Assembly (NCBI RefSeq): GCF_003024155.1
Contig: NZ_CP028136.1
Location: 2,852,001 to 2,916,000, forward strand
Origin: Christiangramia fulva
GTDB lineage: Bacteria; Bacteroidota; Bacteroidia; Flavobacteriales; Flavobacteriaceae
Direction: 5' to 3'
Length of the DNA stretch: 64,000 bases
The position numbers and the translations under genes were made by a program. Within the stretch, counting starts at the first letter, position 1. Each line of letters starts with the position of its first letter. Under the pieces are notes generated by a model. The model was not told the DNA's origin, did not search any database, and saw only the letters and a program-made list of their open reading frames with translations. Below, in pieces: positions 7,797 to 16,340 of the stretch.

Positions 7797-8399
7797 TTAT
7801 GATTTAAAGTTCTTTATAATCTGATCAAAATCTTTGTTTTCTGTATTCATTACAATCATAGTGATTGTTTTTAATCCTTGTGTAACTAAATATTGTGTCA
7901 AATAAAGTTCTTTTCCTTTCTTTATTCTTTTAAACTTCACCTTAATAATATCTGCATAAATCGGTTTATAGAATTCTTTTTCCAATAATTTATACTCCGT
8001 GCTGTCTTCTTTATCATCTTTAAATGAAGTCATTTTAAGCATATCTATATATTTATACATAGTCTTTTCATTTAAACTGATATGTTGACCAAGTATAAAA
8101 ATTATGGAATTCTGAGGATTGTCTTTATCTACGAAATATTCAAATTGAACACCTGAATTTATCAATTGTAAATATTTTCTGTGGTTTAATGATAGTTTAT
8201 CAATTGTATCGGTAGTAGCTAATCTTTGTTGAAAAATTGAATCCTTAGAGGCATCAAAGTAATTACCGGGAATATAAAATTCTTTTTCTAAGAAATTTAT
8301 TTTTTTTAATTCATAATCCGGGAATTTACTATGCAACTCATTTTCTGTATTCTTGCATCCGAGTAGTAATACTATAACTAGCAGAAAAATTTTTCTCAT
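7797..8399 (-). CDS. Cassette gene: small lipoprotein of unknown function
   Basis: The 200-aa product opens with a short lipoprotein signal and lipobox LLGC (Cys15). The mature region looks like alternating strands and helices; the last third (VKFKRIKKGKELYLTQYLV) may be one beta hairpin of a soluble domain. No family is recognised. It is predicted to be anchored to the inner or outer membrane facing the periplasm. It is a single-gene cassette between G and H; the start lies about 10 bp from the cassette end, leaving no room for its own promoter. Confidence 0.72.
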   Translation of the reverse strand: MRKIFLLVIVLLLGCKNTENELHSKFPDYELKKINFLEKEFYIPGNYFDASKDSIFQQRLATTDTIDKLSLNHRKYLQLINSGVQFEYFVDKDNPQNSIIFILGQHISLNEKTMYKYIDMLKMTSFKDDKEDSTEYKLLEKEFYKPIYADIIKVKFKRIKKGKELYLTQYLVTQGLKTITMIVMNTENKDFDQIIKNFKS

Positions 8400-8409
8400 A
8401 ATTGGGGCT

Positions 8410-8534
8410 AACGGTCCCGTATATTCGTCAGTTGCGGTAGTGAAGATACGGATTTGTCCGATTTAGTTTTATAATTCCTGGTTTGTATAATCTTTCTTTT
8501 AGCTGAATGGCCGCAATTGCGAATATGCGATGTT
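8410..8534. repeat. attC-like site H
   Basis: AAC 8410-8412 to GTT 8532-8534. Arm GTATATTCGTCAGTTGCGG pairs with CCGCAATTGCGAATATGCG. The central box is TTTGTCCGATTTA. Same class as A and Q. The next cassette ends are GTTGTGTGCAGTAC and GTATTGCACACAAC. Confidence 0.87.
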
Positions 8535-8546
8535 GTGTGCAGTACT

Positions 8547-9083
8547 TTAAGTCATCCATTGTGCATATTCAACTACTACTGTCCAAATCCCATAAATCTT
8601 CGTTAGAAAGCATTTATATCCATAAGCACTTCCAGTAAATTTCCAAAAGGTTACAGAAACAATACAGTTTTCATAATTATCATCAAAAATGGGTTTACTA
8701 ATTGAGATTACATTTTGTCTTTTATTTGTTTTTTGAAATAATAATTCAACGTTCTTTTTAGTCAAACACTTCTTGCTTTTTAATATATCAGGAGGATAAT
8801 TTAATTTGCTTATAAATTTCGAATTCCAATTTTCATTCTTACTTGTTGCTCCATTTTGTTCAATTTCCTTTAAAATATTTTCAGGTATTTCTAGTTGAAC
8901 ATTTTCTTTGAAATCCTTTAAATCAAAAGCGGTTTTAGATTTTTCGCATTCAATATAAATCCTTGTTGTTCCTTTTTCAATTTCATGATCAATGACTTTT
9001 TTGAAAATATTTTGTTCCAAATTCCTTTGGGAAAAGCTCAAAGTTGAAATGAATATTAGAATTATGTTTATAGATATTTTCAT
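8547..9083 (-). CDS. Cassette gene: secreted hypothetical protein
   Basis: ATG at 9081-9083 is preferred over an in-frame TTG inside the attC-like core, because it gives a clean signal peptide (MKISINIILIFISTLSFSQ). The mature protein of about 160 aa ends with an aromatic stretch (SAYGYKCFLTKIYGIWTVVV) that suggests a compact beta domain. No family is assigned. It is likely periplasmic or secreted. It is a single-gene cassette between H and I without a visible promoter. Confidence 0.7.
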   Translation of the reverse strand: MKISINIILIFISTLSFSQRNLEQNIFKKVIDHEIEKGTTRIYIECEKSKTAFDLKDFKENVQLEIPENILKEIEQNGATSKNENWNSKFISKLNYPPDILKSKKCLTKKNVELLFQKTNKRQNVISISKPIFDDNYENCIVSVTFWKFTGSAYGYKCFLTKIYGIWTVVVEYAQWMT

Positions 9084-9096
9084 GAGTATTGCACAC

Positions 9097-9224
9097 AACG
9101 GTCTCGCATAACGACAAGTGGCGCGGAGTTATGAAAGCGGATTTGTCGGCTTACCGTTTTTGTTTGTTATGGAAACTAATTTAGTTCTTTTCTTTAAAAC
9201 CCGCCATTTGCGATATGCGTTGTT
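9097..9224. repeat. attC-like site I
   Basis: AAC 9097-9099 to GTT 9222-9224. Arm CGCATAACGACAAGTGGCG pairs with CGCCATTTGCGATATGCG. The central box is TTTGTCGGCTTA. The next cassette ends are GTTGTGCGC..TATGC and GCATA..GCGCACAAC. Confidence 0.88.
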
Positions 9225-9244
9225 GTGCGCTGTATGCTTTATTT

Positions 9245-9811
9245 TTATTGACTTTTTAAAATTCTTAATAACTCGCGAGAGCCTTTAAATCGACCGTGAA
9301 CCATAAATCCGCCACTATAAGGTTCTAAAGAAAGTTTTTTCCTAGTTGTATTTATAATTTCCAGCATCTCGTTAAAGAAATCATCTATTTCATCAATATG
9401 AGTAGATCCTGATAGTTTTTTCTTTTGGATAGTATGGTCAAAATCAAAATGAGCTAAATTTTTTCTTCTATGATCTATTATATCTTGATGTTTTACTTTT
9501 AAATTTTCTGCTTGGTTTTGAACTTTTTTCCAATCTTCAATCTTTTCTTTTTTAAGAATCTCAGGCAGAGTAAAAATTGTCAAATTTGTGTTTCTTCCTT
9601 GTGTATGGCTATCTAATAATTTAGCTACTGTAATAAAAAAGTAATTCCAATAGAGCTCATTTAAATTATCGAAAAAATCAGGAAGATTTTCTTCACGTAA
9701 GTTTTCTATTTCTTTATCATCTGAAAAGACAATATTGAATTCAGTTATCTTTTGCTTGCTATGCAACCAAATCTGATATAATTTCTTTATTATTTCTTCG
9801 TTTTCTGGCAT
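9245..9811 (-). CDS. Cassette gene: AbiU2-type HEPN protein
   Basis: The start is ATG 9809-9811 (MPENEEII); an upstream in-frame GTG lies in the site core. The 188-aa all-helical protein has DHRRKNLAHFD at about 113-123, with R116 and H121 forming the R-x4-H HEPN signature. The preceding long helix (NELYWNYFFITVAKLLD) is typical of AbiU2-like abortive-infection proteins. The expected role is RNA cleavage or phage exclusion, by family analogy. It is a single-gene cassette between I and J. The C-terminus is basic and Gly-rich. Confidence 0.74.
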   Translation of the reverse strand: MPENEEIIKKLYQIWLHSKQKITEFNIVFSDDKEIENLREENLPDFFDNLNELYWNYFFITVAKLLDSHTQGRNTNLTIFTLPEILKKEKIEDWKKVQNQAENLKVKHQDIIDHRRKNLAHFDFDHTIQKKKLSGSTHIDEIDDFFNEMLEIINTTRKKLSLEPYSGGFMVHGRFKGSRELLRILKSQ

Positions 9812-9820
9812 ATTGCGCAC

Positions 9821-9942
9821 AACGGTTTTGGTTAACGCAAGTGCGGGAGTAGGGACGCGAACTTGTCAGTTTAACGTTTTCTAATTGGTCTCTAAAATAT
9901 CGAATTTTATTGAAATACCCGCTATTTGCGATAACCAGTGTT
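9821..9942. repeat. attC-like site J
   Basis: AAC 9821-9823 to GTT 9940-9942, 122 bp. It is nearly identical to site C, including the inner loop sequence. The pairing arms are TTGGTTAACGCAAGTGCGGG and CCCGCTATTTGCGATAACCAG. It precedes gene-free cassette copy 2, so cassette and site were probably duplicated together. Confidence 0.87.
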
Positions 9943-10343
9943 ACCTAGAGTTGCGCCACGTTCGAGTGCACACGAAATGATTGGCCGGCGTTGCGGAAAG
10001 GGCAGCTCAAAATCAACAATTTCAGTTCGGATTAAAAATCAGAATATTTTCTTTCCTGGATCTTTCAGCCAGCCTTTTTTTGAACTCTCTTTTCAATGGA
10101 ATTTTGTTGTTCAGTACGGGTCGAAATTGGAGGTTTTTAATCCATTTTTCTAAATCTTGAAAATCTCTGTTTTTAAAGGCTTTTTTGAAAATTCTATTTC
10201 AGCAGGATTTTTCAGTTGAACTTTTTTCCGAACATTCAGTTTACCAAAGAGCTTCCAGATTTATCGAATTTCGCCTGACAGGAAAATGAGGACTTTCTGC
10301 TCCAGCTTAATCTTTCTGATTTCCAGTCGGCGCAATTCTTGGT
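9943..10343. repeat. Gene-free cassette, copy 2
   Basis: About 400 bp, with only scattered substitutions from copy 1 (4698-5099). Ends pair as GTTACCTAGAGTTGCGCC with GGCGCAATTCTTGGTAAC. No start-to-stop frame is shared by the three copies. With its flanking sites it accounts for the whole gene-free stretch 9812-10466. Confidence 0.8.
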
Positions 10344-10468
10344 AACGGTCCCGGTTACCGCAAGTTGCGGGATTAAGGACGCGGATTTGTCGGATTACCT
10401 CTTTTCTTTCTTGAATTCTAAAATTACACTTTTTCGAAGACACCCGTTATTTGCGGTGAACCGATGTT
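10344..10468. repeat. attC-like site K
   Basis: AAC 10344-10346 to GTT 10466-10468. Arm CGGTTACCGCAAGTTGCGGG pairs with CCCGTTATTTGCGGTGAACCG. The central box is TTTGTCGGATTA. The stop codon of the next gene is built from the GTTATAA at its right edge. The next cassette ends are GTTATAAGCC and GGCTTATAAC. Confidence 0.87.
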
Positions 10469-12374
10469 ATAAGCCGTTTTTTTGCACTAGTTCCTCAGGG
10501 AATTTCTTCAATAGAATTTGGTGAACTGATGGATTAAATTGGATAGCTTTAATAGATCTTTCAATAAAGTCCGAGATATTAAAGTTTTTATTAGCTATTT
10601 TTTTTAATCCCTTGTTATTATATACTGAAATAATCTTTTCATAGTTTTCTTGCTGGATTAAATCTTCCATCTCCAACTTTCTTTGTTTGTACCATTCTGG
10701 AATCTTAATCTCACTTAAAAATTTATTATAGTTTTCTCTTACATCATCAAGTGTATTACCCTTGGACATGTCTGAATCTTTATAGTAATAGTTAATCTTT
10801 GTAGATAGATAATTTGAAATTTGAAGTTCTAAATCTTTTTGAAACTGTTTTATTATTTCCTGTTGAATTCTTTGAACATCGGACTCATCTTTCAATATTT
10901 GATTAGCTAAAAATTTTAAAAATTCCTTTTCAAAAAAGAGATTTTCAATTTCCGAAACTGATATTGAAAACACACCCTTCTCTTTAAGTTTGTCTAGTCT
11001 ATCGGAACTATGATGATCCGAATCAATTATACCGTAGGCTTTGACTGTTCTACTTTGAATTTTATTAAACGCTTTTGTGTAGTTTATAACTGAGAAGCAG
11101 CTCTCAACTGGAGTAATTGTAAAGTTTGGAAATAATGTATTATAAATTTTTTCATCAATACTACCTTTTTGTCCTTCACAGAATAGTATATTTTTTCTGC
11201 TCCCTAATAATTCTAATAAAAGAGATTCTGGTAAGGCATTAGACGGTATATTTTCAATTTCCCATCTGTTAGGATGTTTAAATGATTTTATCCAAACTTT
11301 CTTAGCAGTAGTTCTTCGTGTTGCAAAATCAAGGTCGTGAGTTAAATAAACAAAAATGCAATCTTGTCTCTCTTTCTCTAAAATATCCCATAGTTTGTTC
11401 AGAATGGTTTTATGTAGGTACATTTCAGGCTCGTCTACGACTATAAAACCAGATTCTGGCGCTTGAAGAACTTGAGCTATATGGTAAAGAGCTACTTTTT
11501 CACCATCACTCATTTGATGTGCAGGATATGAGTTTACACCATGAGAAGATAAGGTAATATTAATACCATCACTACAACTAATCTCTCGATGTTCTATTAA
11601 CGAGTTCCATATAAATAGGGTTTTATCCAATTTAGTTACAGGAACAGTCGTATTATTTCCTCCGTCATTTAAATTATCACAAAACTTGTTTCTAATAGCG
11701 CTTCTTTCCGCCAATAAGTTATCTAGAAGTATTTGGAATTCCCCTCCAATTTGTTTTAGTATACTATATGCATTTCCATCATTAGCAGTGGAAAAAGTTG
11801 TTCTGAGAGATTTATCAGCAACCTGAGTATTTTTTAATTTTTGATTTGTTTGAACAAAGTTAGAAATTCCACTAAAAGTCGGAATGATCAACACTTTTTG
11901 AGCAGAAATAACAACACCATTGTTGGGTAAATATTTTTTTAGTTCATTTGATAACGTTGTCTTTCCACTTCCATTAGCACCGATTGCAACAATATTCTCT
12001 TTTAAAAAACCTAAAGTTTCAAAGAAGGCAAAATTGAATTTTATTAGTTCAAATTGAGATTGAATATTTTTAGCAGCGGTTTCGATTTGACGGTTTAAAG
12101 CAACTTTTTCTACATCGTTGAACTCATAATTTTCACTACGAACCGGTATGTACTGTAAAATAGTATTTAACTCATTTTGAAACTGGTTGATGTGATTTAT
12201 TGAAAAATCACCGTTTTCGAGTAAATTTTTTAACAGTTCATAATGTTTAATTAAATCTTCATGTAGAATTATTATTTCAGCATCAGAATCAACCTTTTTT
12301 GAAAAGTTTAGTTGATTATTAAATCTGGATAATCCGCTTTCAATGGATTTAATAAGGTTTATTTTTTGTTGCAT
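10467..12374 (-). CDS. Cassette gene: OLD-like AAA ATPase with C-terminal DUF4435/Toprim-like domain
   Basis: The 635-aa protein has a helical N-terminal region, an ABC/SMC-like ATPase core with Walker A GANGSGKT (132-139), signature-like SDGE (about 289-292) and Walker B FIVVDEPEMYLH (311-322). A second domain follows with FCEG (E400) and GIIDSDHH (D451, D453), the acidic pattern of DUF4435/Toprim-like nuclease domains. This architecture is common in anti-phage systems such as OLD and related ATP-powered nucleases. Defence is an inference. It is the largest cassette in the array (K to L). The leader between the core and ATG is only about 24 bp, so upstream transcription is needed. Confidence 0.83.
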   Translation of the reverse strand: MQQKINLIKSIESGLSRFNNQLNFSKKVDSDAEIIILHEDLIKHYELLKNLLENGDFSINHINQFQNELNTILQYIPVRSENYEFNDVEKVALNRQIETAAKNIQSQFELIKFNFAFFETLGFLKENIVAIGANGSGKTTLSNELKKYLPNNGVVISAQKVLIIPTFSGISNFVQTNQKLKNTQVADKSLRTTFSTANDGNAYSILKQIGGEFQILLDNLLAERSAIRNKFCDNLNDGGNNTTVPVTKLDKTLFIWNSLIEHREISCSDGINITLSSHGVNSYPAHQMSDGEKVALYHIAQVLQAPESGFIVVDEPEMYLHKTILNKLWDILEKERQDCIFVYLTHDLDFATRRTTAKKVWIKSFKHPNRWEIENIPSNALPESLLLELLGSRKNILFCEGQKGSIDEKIYNTLFPNFTITPVESCFSVINYTKAFNKIQSRTVKAYGIIDSDHHSSDRLDKLKEKGVFSISVSEIENLFFEKEFLKFLANQILKDESDVQRIQQEIIKQFQKDLELQISNYLSTKINYYYKDSDMSKGNTLDDVRENYNKFLSEIKIPEWYKQRKLEMEDLIQQENYEKIISVYNNKGLKKIANKNFNISDFIERSIKAIQFNPSVHQILLKKFPEELVQKNGL

Positions 12375-12397
12375 ATTTTTTGATAAAAATGGCTTAT

Positions 12398-12523
12398 AAC
12401 GGTTACGGTTAACGCCAGTGTGCGGAATATAGCACGCGGAGTTGTCGGCTTATTATTTTGTTGTTTGGGGTTCTAAGTTATCGATTTTGTTGGAATACCG
12501 CGTATTGGCCGTTAACCGATGTT
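12398..12523. repeat. attC-like site L
   Basis: AAC 12398-12400 to GTT 12521-12523. Arm CGGTTAACGCCAGTGTGCGG pairs with CCGCGTATTGGCCGTTAACCG, a class of its own. The central box is GTTGTCGGCTTA. The next cassette ends are GTTGTGCATTGTTTATT and AAATAAATAATGCACAAC. Confidence 0.87.
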
Positions 12524-12532
12524 GTGCATTGT

Positions 12533-13282
12533 TTATTCCTCGAATGCATTATGGTAACTATCATACACTGGAAGCATTTTAATGTTTTCACTGTTCTCAA
12601 TGATATTTTCTAAAAATGTTTGACAATTTTCCCAGAAGAAGTCTGCTATTTCTGAATTGATTAATTCTGTTGTCATAGACTGAATAAAATTTACTTTTTC
12701 AATCAGTTTCTTCTCCAATAAGTAGTTATATATTAATTCATAGTTCCCAAAGTGTCTCATTTTTAATTTACCATCTTCTTCTTTTACAGAGAATTTTATT
12801 GGCTTACTATGAGTTAACATATTTCTAAAGTAGAAAAGCATTACGATACATTTCCAATTATCTGAATCCGTTAAACTTTTTAAACTCACATTAAATACAA
12901 GTTTGAAAAAGTCATTTAAATCCGTCCAAGATGATTTATCGAGTTTTTTGTCGAAGAAGTTATAAATTCTACCATCTAAATCTGAATCATCCATTACAAG
13001 ACCAGCTTCTTGTTTTATTGCTTCATAAATAAATCCTTCAATAATTAGAGCAGAATGAATCACTATTGACATATTTATAGCTTGTTTGAGATTCACTTCA
13101 TCTCTTATGATTCTATGGAAATTTATTAATGAAGGAAATAACCACCAGGCATAAGTTTCTGCGGATTCCGCATATCCGTTTTCTCCATCTTTTGCGAGTT
13201 CGTAGCTACCTAAACCATATTTTTTAATTTGATTTAAATAATAATTTACTTGATCCTGATCTTTATTGTTTTCTTCTGACAT
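12533..13282 (-). CDS. Cassette gene: HEPN-like protein
   Basis: ATG 13280-13282 (MSEENNKD) is chosen over an in-frame TTG inside the site core. The 249-aa helical protein shows FRNMLTHSKPI with R153 and H158, an R-x4-H HEPN signature, preceded by a hydrophobic helix (NWKCIVMLFYF). It resembles the large group of HEPN-like proteins from toxin and abortive-infection loci. The 5' part is duplicated in the truncated distal cassette (2633-2750), so this cassette was once present twice. Confidence 0.72.
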   Translation of the reverse strand: MSEENNKDQDQVNYYLNQIKKYGLGSYELAKDGENGYAESAETYAWWLFPSLINFHRIIRDEVNLKQAINMSIVIHSALIIEGFIYEAIKQEAGLVMDDSDLDGRIYNFFDKKLDKSSWTDLNDFFKLVFNVSLKSLTDSDNWKCIVMLFYFRNMLTHSKPIKFSVKEEDGKLKMRHFGNYELIYNYLLEKKLIEKVNFIQSMTTELINSEIADFFWENCQTFLENIIENSENIKMLPVYDSYHNAFEE

Positions 13283-13307
13283 AGAAACATTCAAATAAAT
13301 AATGCAC

Positions 13308-13433
13308 AACGGTCTCGGCTATCGCAAGTTGCGGGAGTTGGGACGCGGAGTTGTCGGTTTAATCGGTATCTTGCCTGATTTATAAAAATTACACTTTTTC
13401 GACTAAACCCGTTATTTGCGATGAGCCGTTGTT
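13308..13433. repeat. attC-like site M
   Basis: AAC 13308-13310 to GTT 13431-13433. Arm CGGCTATCGCAAGTTGCGGG pairs with CCCGTTATTTGCGATGAGCCG: the C opposite G in place of the usual T/A pair keeps the stem. The central box is GTTGTCGGTTTA. The next cassette ends are GTTGGGTGC and GCACCCAAC. Confidence 0.88.
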
Positions 13434-14078
13434 GGGTGCTGGCTTTTTAAAAGATTCTAAAATTGCACTATTTTCTATCTGCTTTTTTAAATGTTCCATT
13501 AAAGCAATAATATCATCAAAGAACTCTATAAATGTTGGGTAATCAACTAATTTATGCTCTCCGTGAGCGATATGATTTCTTTCGTCAACTAAATCATTTA
13601 CTAAATCTCTCTGACTCTCAAAATGAGCATCTTTTAAATCCATTATGAAAAGAATTTCTTCTAACACATCATATTTCAAATTTGATTTAGTATTGATAAT
13701 ATTTTTGGTTGGAATGTTGGATTGCTTATCAACCCTGTCAAAAATAAAATCTATTATTTGTGTTTTGCTTTCGATGCTATTCTCTTTCAAGTTTCCTAAT
13801 TTCTTTTGAAGAGATAGAGCTACGAACTGGTTTTTTAGTTCTTTGTGCTTCAAACCTTTATTTGCCACAAATTCTAAATAGTATGATAAACTTATTTTGA
13901 CAAAACCTTCCCAATGTGCGTATAAGAGAGGCATTGTGGCTCTTATCATTGCATTTTGTAGGGAGTTTTTACTCTCGGGAATTTTGTTTTTCAGTAAAGT
14001 AAGCTCTTTTCTTCTCCAAGAAAAATCTGCAATAATTTTATCAGTTAGTTGATCAAATGTCAAGACACTTTTACCCAT
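13389..14078 (-). CDS. Cassette gene: MAE_28990/MAE_18760-like HEPN nuclease
   Basis: The 229-aa protein matches the family pattern I know: helix with LLYAHWEGFVK (51-61), then DERNHIAHGE with R167 and H172 as the R-x4-H catalytic pair. Members are predicted RNases that often sit beside DUF262 proteins, as here. Its ATG overlaps the stop of the DUF262 gene by one base (TAATG), so the two are translationally coupled. The frame runs about 45 bp into attC-like site M, so the last ~15 residues (NNGSSQITGLVEKV) are encoded by the site itself. Confidence 0.82.
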   Translation of the reverse strand: MGKSVLTFDQLTDKIIADFSWRRKELTLLKNKIPESKNSLQNAMIRATMPLLYAHWEGFVKISLSYYLEFVANKGLKHKELKNQFVALSLQKKLGNLKENSIESKTQIIDFIFDRVDKQSNIPTKNIINTKSNLKYDVLEEILFIMDLKDAHFESQRDLVNDLVDERNHIAHGEHKLVDYPTFIEFFDDIIALMEHLKKQIENSAILESFKKPAPNNGSSQITGLVEKV

Positions 14079-15187
14079 TACTTTTGAAAATAATCTTTAG
14101 TAAATGGTATTATTTTTGGAATTCTAGTGCGAGCATTCGAACCTGACCCAGTATATCTTTGGAAAGTTTCATCACTATGTAATCTTTCAACTTTTTCCTT
14201 GAATAAATTATTGTCTGCTGGAAAATTGTATTCATCCATATTATATGCTAGACCAATAGTTACTGCTTCAAATGCTGATTCTAAAAATTTTCCTTTGAAT
14301 TTATTGCCGTCATATCTTTTGAAAGCATCCTCTCCCAAAATATTGTTTATTATACTAAATACTTGATTGAATTTCTCTTCTAATCTTTGGTATTCAAAGT
14401 TTGGCTCACGCAATATTTGTTCTACAATTTCGTCAAAGAAATCACTTAATTCTTTCTTGGTGGTATAGTTGTATTCTGATAAAGCGATGAATCTAAGTAC
14501 AAGCTCCATCGGATATTGTTCATCGAATAATCTTTCGCTTAAGGAAATAGTATTTTTAAAATCTTCGTTATTTGATAAATTTTTAAACCAGGTAAAGGTT
14601 TCCTTATTTATCATAATCATTACACTATTTCGAACTTCTTGGTCAGAGGCAAAAGATCCTCCAGTGTTCAATCTCTGAAAAACATCAAATTTTGCATTTG
14701 GACCAGAATCACTGAGTATTATGGAAAGATTCAATTTAGAACGTTTAATCTGTAGCTTTAAAGGATTTGGTAATTCAATTTCCTCATCATTTTCTTTTTC
14801 CCATACCATACCCTCCAAGTGAGGCAAATACTTAGTTCCTTCTAACACTAGTTTACCTTTCTTAGGAACATCTTCTACTTCGGGTAATTCACTCATAAAT
14901 TGTAAGAGTGTTGATATCCTTTGCAATCCGTCAACGACCTCCCATATTCCATCTTCCCGTTGAAAAACAAAGATTGATGGAATTGGAATACCAAGCAAAA
15001 TTGATTCAATAAGTTTTGTTTTTTGTGTGTTACTCCAACGAAAATATCTTTGAAAATCCGGGTTAATAAGTAGTTCTTCGTTCTTGTGAAGATTTATCAG
15101 TTCACCAATTGACATTGGATAACTATCAGTTTTGAATTCTGTTTTTTTATCTTCAATTTCTCTTAATAATGTGTCTTGTTTACTCAT
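14078..15187 (-). CDS. Cassette gene: DUF262 (GmrS-like ParB/nuclease fold) protein
   Basis: ATG 15185-15187 gives a 369-aa product; an upstream GTG lies in the site core. The N-terminal DUF262 domain shows the classic FQRYFRWSNTQKTKLIESIL region and VDGLQRIST (D86-G-L-Q-R90, the DGQQR motif), the NTP-using ParB-like fold also found in the GmrS half of GmrSD type IV restriction. With the HEPN gene 13389-14078 it forms a two-gene cassette (sites M-N), plausibly a sensor/effector defence pair. No HNH GmrD domain is present in the C-terminus. Confidence 0.85.
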   Translation of the reverse strand: MSKQDTLLREIEDKKTEFKTDSYPMSIGELINLHKNEELLINPDFQRYFRWSNTQKTKLIESILLGIPIPSIFVFQREDGIWEVVDGLQRISTLLQFMSELPEVEDVPKKGKLVLEGTKYLPHLEGMVWEKENDEEIELPNPLKLQIKRSKLNLSIILSDSGPNAKFDVFQRLNTGGSFASDQEVRNSVMIMINKETFTWFKNLSNNEDFKNTISLSERLFDEQYPMELVLRFIALSEYNYTTKKELSDFFDEIVEQILREPNFEYQRLEEKFNQVFSIINNILGEDAFKRYDGNKFKGKFLESAFEAVTIGLAYNMDEYNFPADNNLFKEKVERLHSDETFQRYTGSGSNARTRIPKIIPFTKDYFQK

Positions 15188-15210
15188 AATTTTGTTTGAA
15201 GCTTGCACCC

Positions 15211-15338
15211 AACGGTCCCGGTTAACGACAAGTGGCGCGGAGTTATGGATGCGGATTTGTCGGCTTACCGATTTTGTTTGTTATGGAAACTAATTTAGTT
15301 CTTTTTTCTAAAACCCGGCATTTGCGATAACCGTTGTT
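15211..15338. repeat. attC-like site N
   Basis: AAC 15211-15213 to GTT 15336-15338. Arm CGGTTAACGACAAGTGGCG pairs with CGGCATTTGCGATAACCG. It is a hybrid of class E with the CCGGTTA edge of the B/K class. The central box is TTTGTCGGCTTA. The next cassette ends are GTTGGCAGC and GCTGCCAAC. Confidence 0.87.
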
Positions 15339-15346
15339 GGCAGCTG

Positions 15347-15748
15347 TTATAAGTTAGCATTTACACTTCTTACTTTTTTAAGGAAAAGTATTTTGCGTAC
15401 TCCAAAAAGAATTAACCATAAACCGACTAAAAAAGTAATTAATATCATAGCGAAAGTTGAGTTTAGCAACTCTTGAAATAATAGATAAAAAATTCCAACT
15501 GCATATAAAATTGAAAAAATTCCGGTATAAATTTTTATTCCCTCTAGATATTTCTTTTTAAGAATATCAGAAATTCCGATTATTAATAGGAAGATTAAAT
15601 CGATAGATATTAGTATGGTTAGTAGAACATTTTTCCAATCGAAATCTGATTCTTTATTGATTATTAATAAAGCATATCCAAATAAGAAAATAAATATGAA
15701 TCTTGATATTTTCCAAAATATTCGTGTTTTAGAGAAAAATTTTTCCAT
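15347..15748 (-). CDS. Cassette gene: small integral membrane protein
   Basis: The 133-aa product has four predicted membrane segments (about 13-30, 42-60, 74-90 and 98-118) with basic residues on the loops next to the membrane (KKKYLEG, RKILFLKK). No family is recognised. It could be a phage-exclusion or immunity-type membrane protein, but nothing in the sequence proves it. It is a single-gene cassette between N and O. The 70 bp upstream of its start contains no exact -7 box. Confidence 0.72.
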   Translation of the reverse strand: MEKFFSKTRIFWKISRFIFIFLFGYALLIINKESDFDWKNVLLTILISIDLIFLLIIGISDILKKKYLEGIKIYTGIFSILYAVGIFYLLFQELLNSTFAMILITFLVGLWLILFGVRKILFLKKVRSVNANL

Positions 15749-15816
15749 AGTTCAGTTATAATTATTCTTTTTGAATCCTTTTGTTCTTTATTCTACACAC
15801 AAAAATAATTGCTGCC

Positions 15817-15941
15817 AACGGTTTTGGTTAACGCAAGTGGCGCGGAGTAGGGAGGCGAACTTGTCAGTTTAACGTTTTCTAATTGGTCTCTAAAATATCG
15901 AATTTTATCGAAATACCCGCTATTTGCGATAACCGGTGTTG
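15817..15941. repeat. attC-like site O
   Basis: AAC 15817-15819 to GTT 15939-15941. Arm TTGGTTAACGCAAGTGGCG pairs with CGCTATTTGCGATAACCGG. It is close to C and J, but its left arm ends GTGGCGCGG like class E. It precedes gene-free cassette copy 3. Confidence 0.86.
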
Positions 15942-16340
15942 TAATAAGTTGCGCCTCATTCGAGTGAGCACGAACTGATTGGCCAGTGTTGCTGAAAAGG
16001 CCGTTAAAATCTTTCAATTTTAGCAGCAATAAATTCTCTTTTTCTTCTTTTCTGAATCTTTCAGCCAAACTTTTTTTGAACTAACTTTTCAATGGAATTT
16101 TGTTGTTCAGTAAAGGTAGAAATTGGAGGATTTTTAATCCATTTTTCTAAATCTTGAAAATCTCTGTTTTTACAGACTCTTTTTCAAATTCTATTTCAGC
16201 AGGATTTTTCAGTTGGACTTTTTTCCGAACATTCAGTTTACCAAAGAGCTTTCAGATTTATCGAATTTCGCCTGACAGGAAAACGAGAACTTTATGCTCC
16301 AACTTGATCTTTCTGTTTTCTGGTCGGCGCAATTTTTTAC
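15942..16340. repeat. Gene-free cassette, copy 3
   Basis: About 400 bp, clearly homologous to copies 1 and 2 but more diverged, chiefly in the left 100 bp. Its ends are GTTGTAATAAGTTGCGCC and GGCGCAATTTTTTACAAC. Both edges differ from copies 1 and 2, yet still match each other. Apart from the short leader of the membrane-protein gene (15749-15816), it accounts with sites O and P for the gene-free stretch 15749-16478. Confidence 0.78.

Noticed and set aside
10261..10443. 60-codon minus-strand frame spanning site K and gene-free cassette copy 2
   Set aside because: Its start lies in the attC-like site and copies 1 and 3 of the cassette do not keep an equivalent start; treated as chance.
15793..16068. 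91-codon minus-strand frame across site O
   Set aside because: Runs through the site and the left part of the gene-free cassette and is not preserved in copies 1 and 2.
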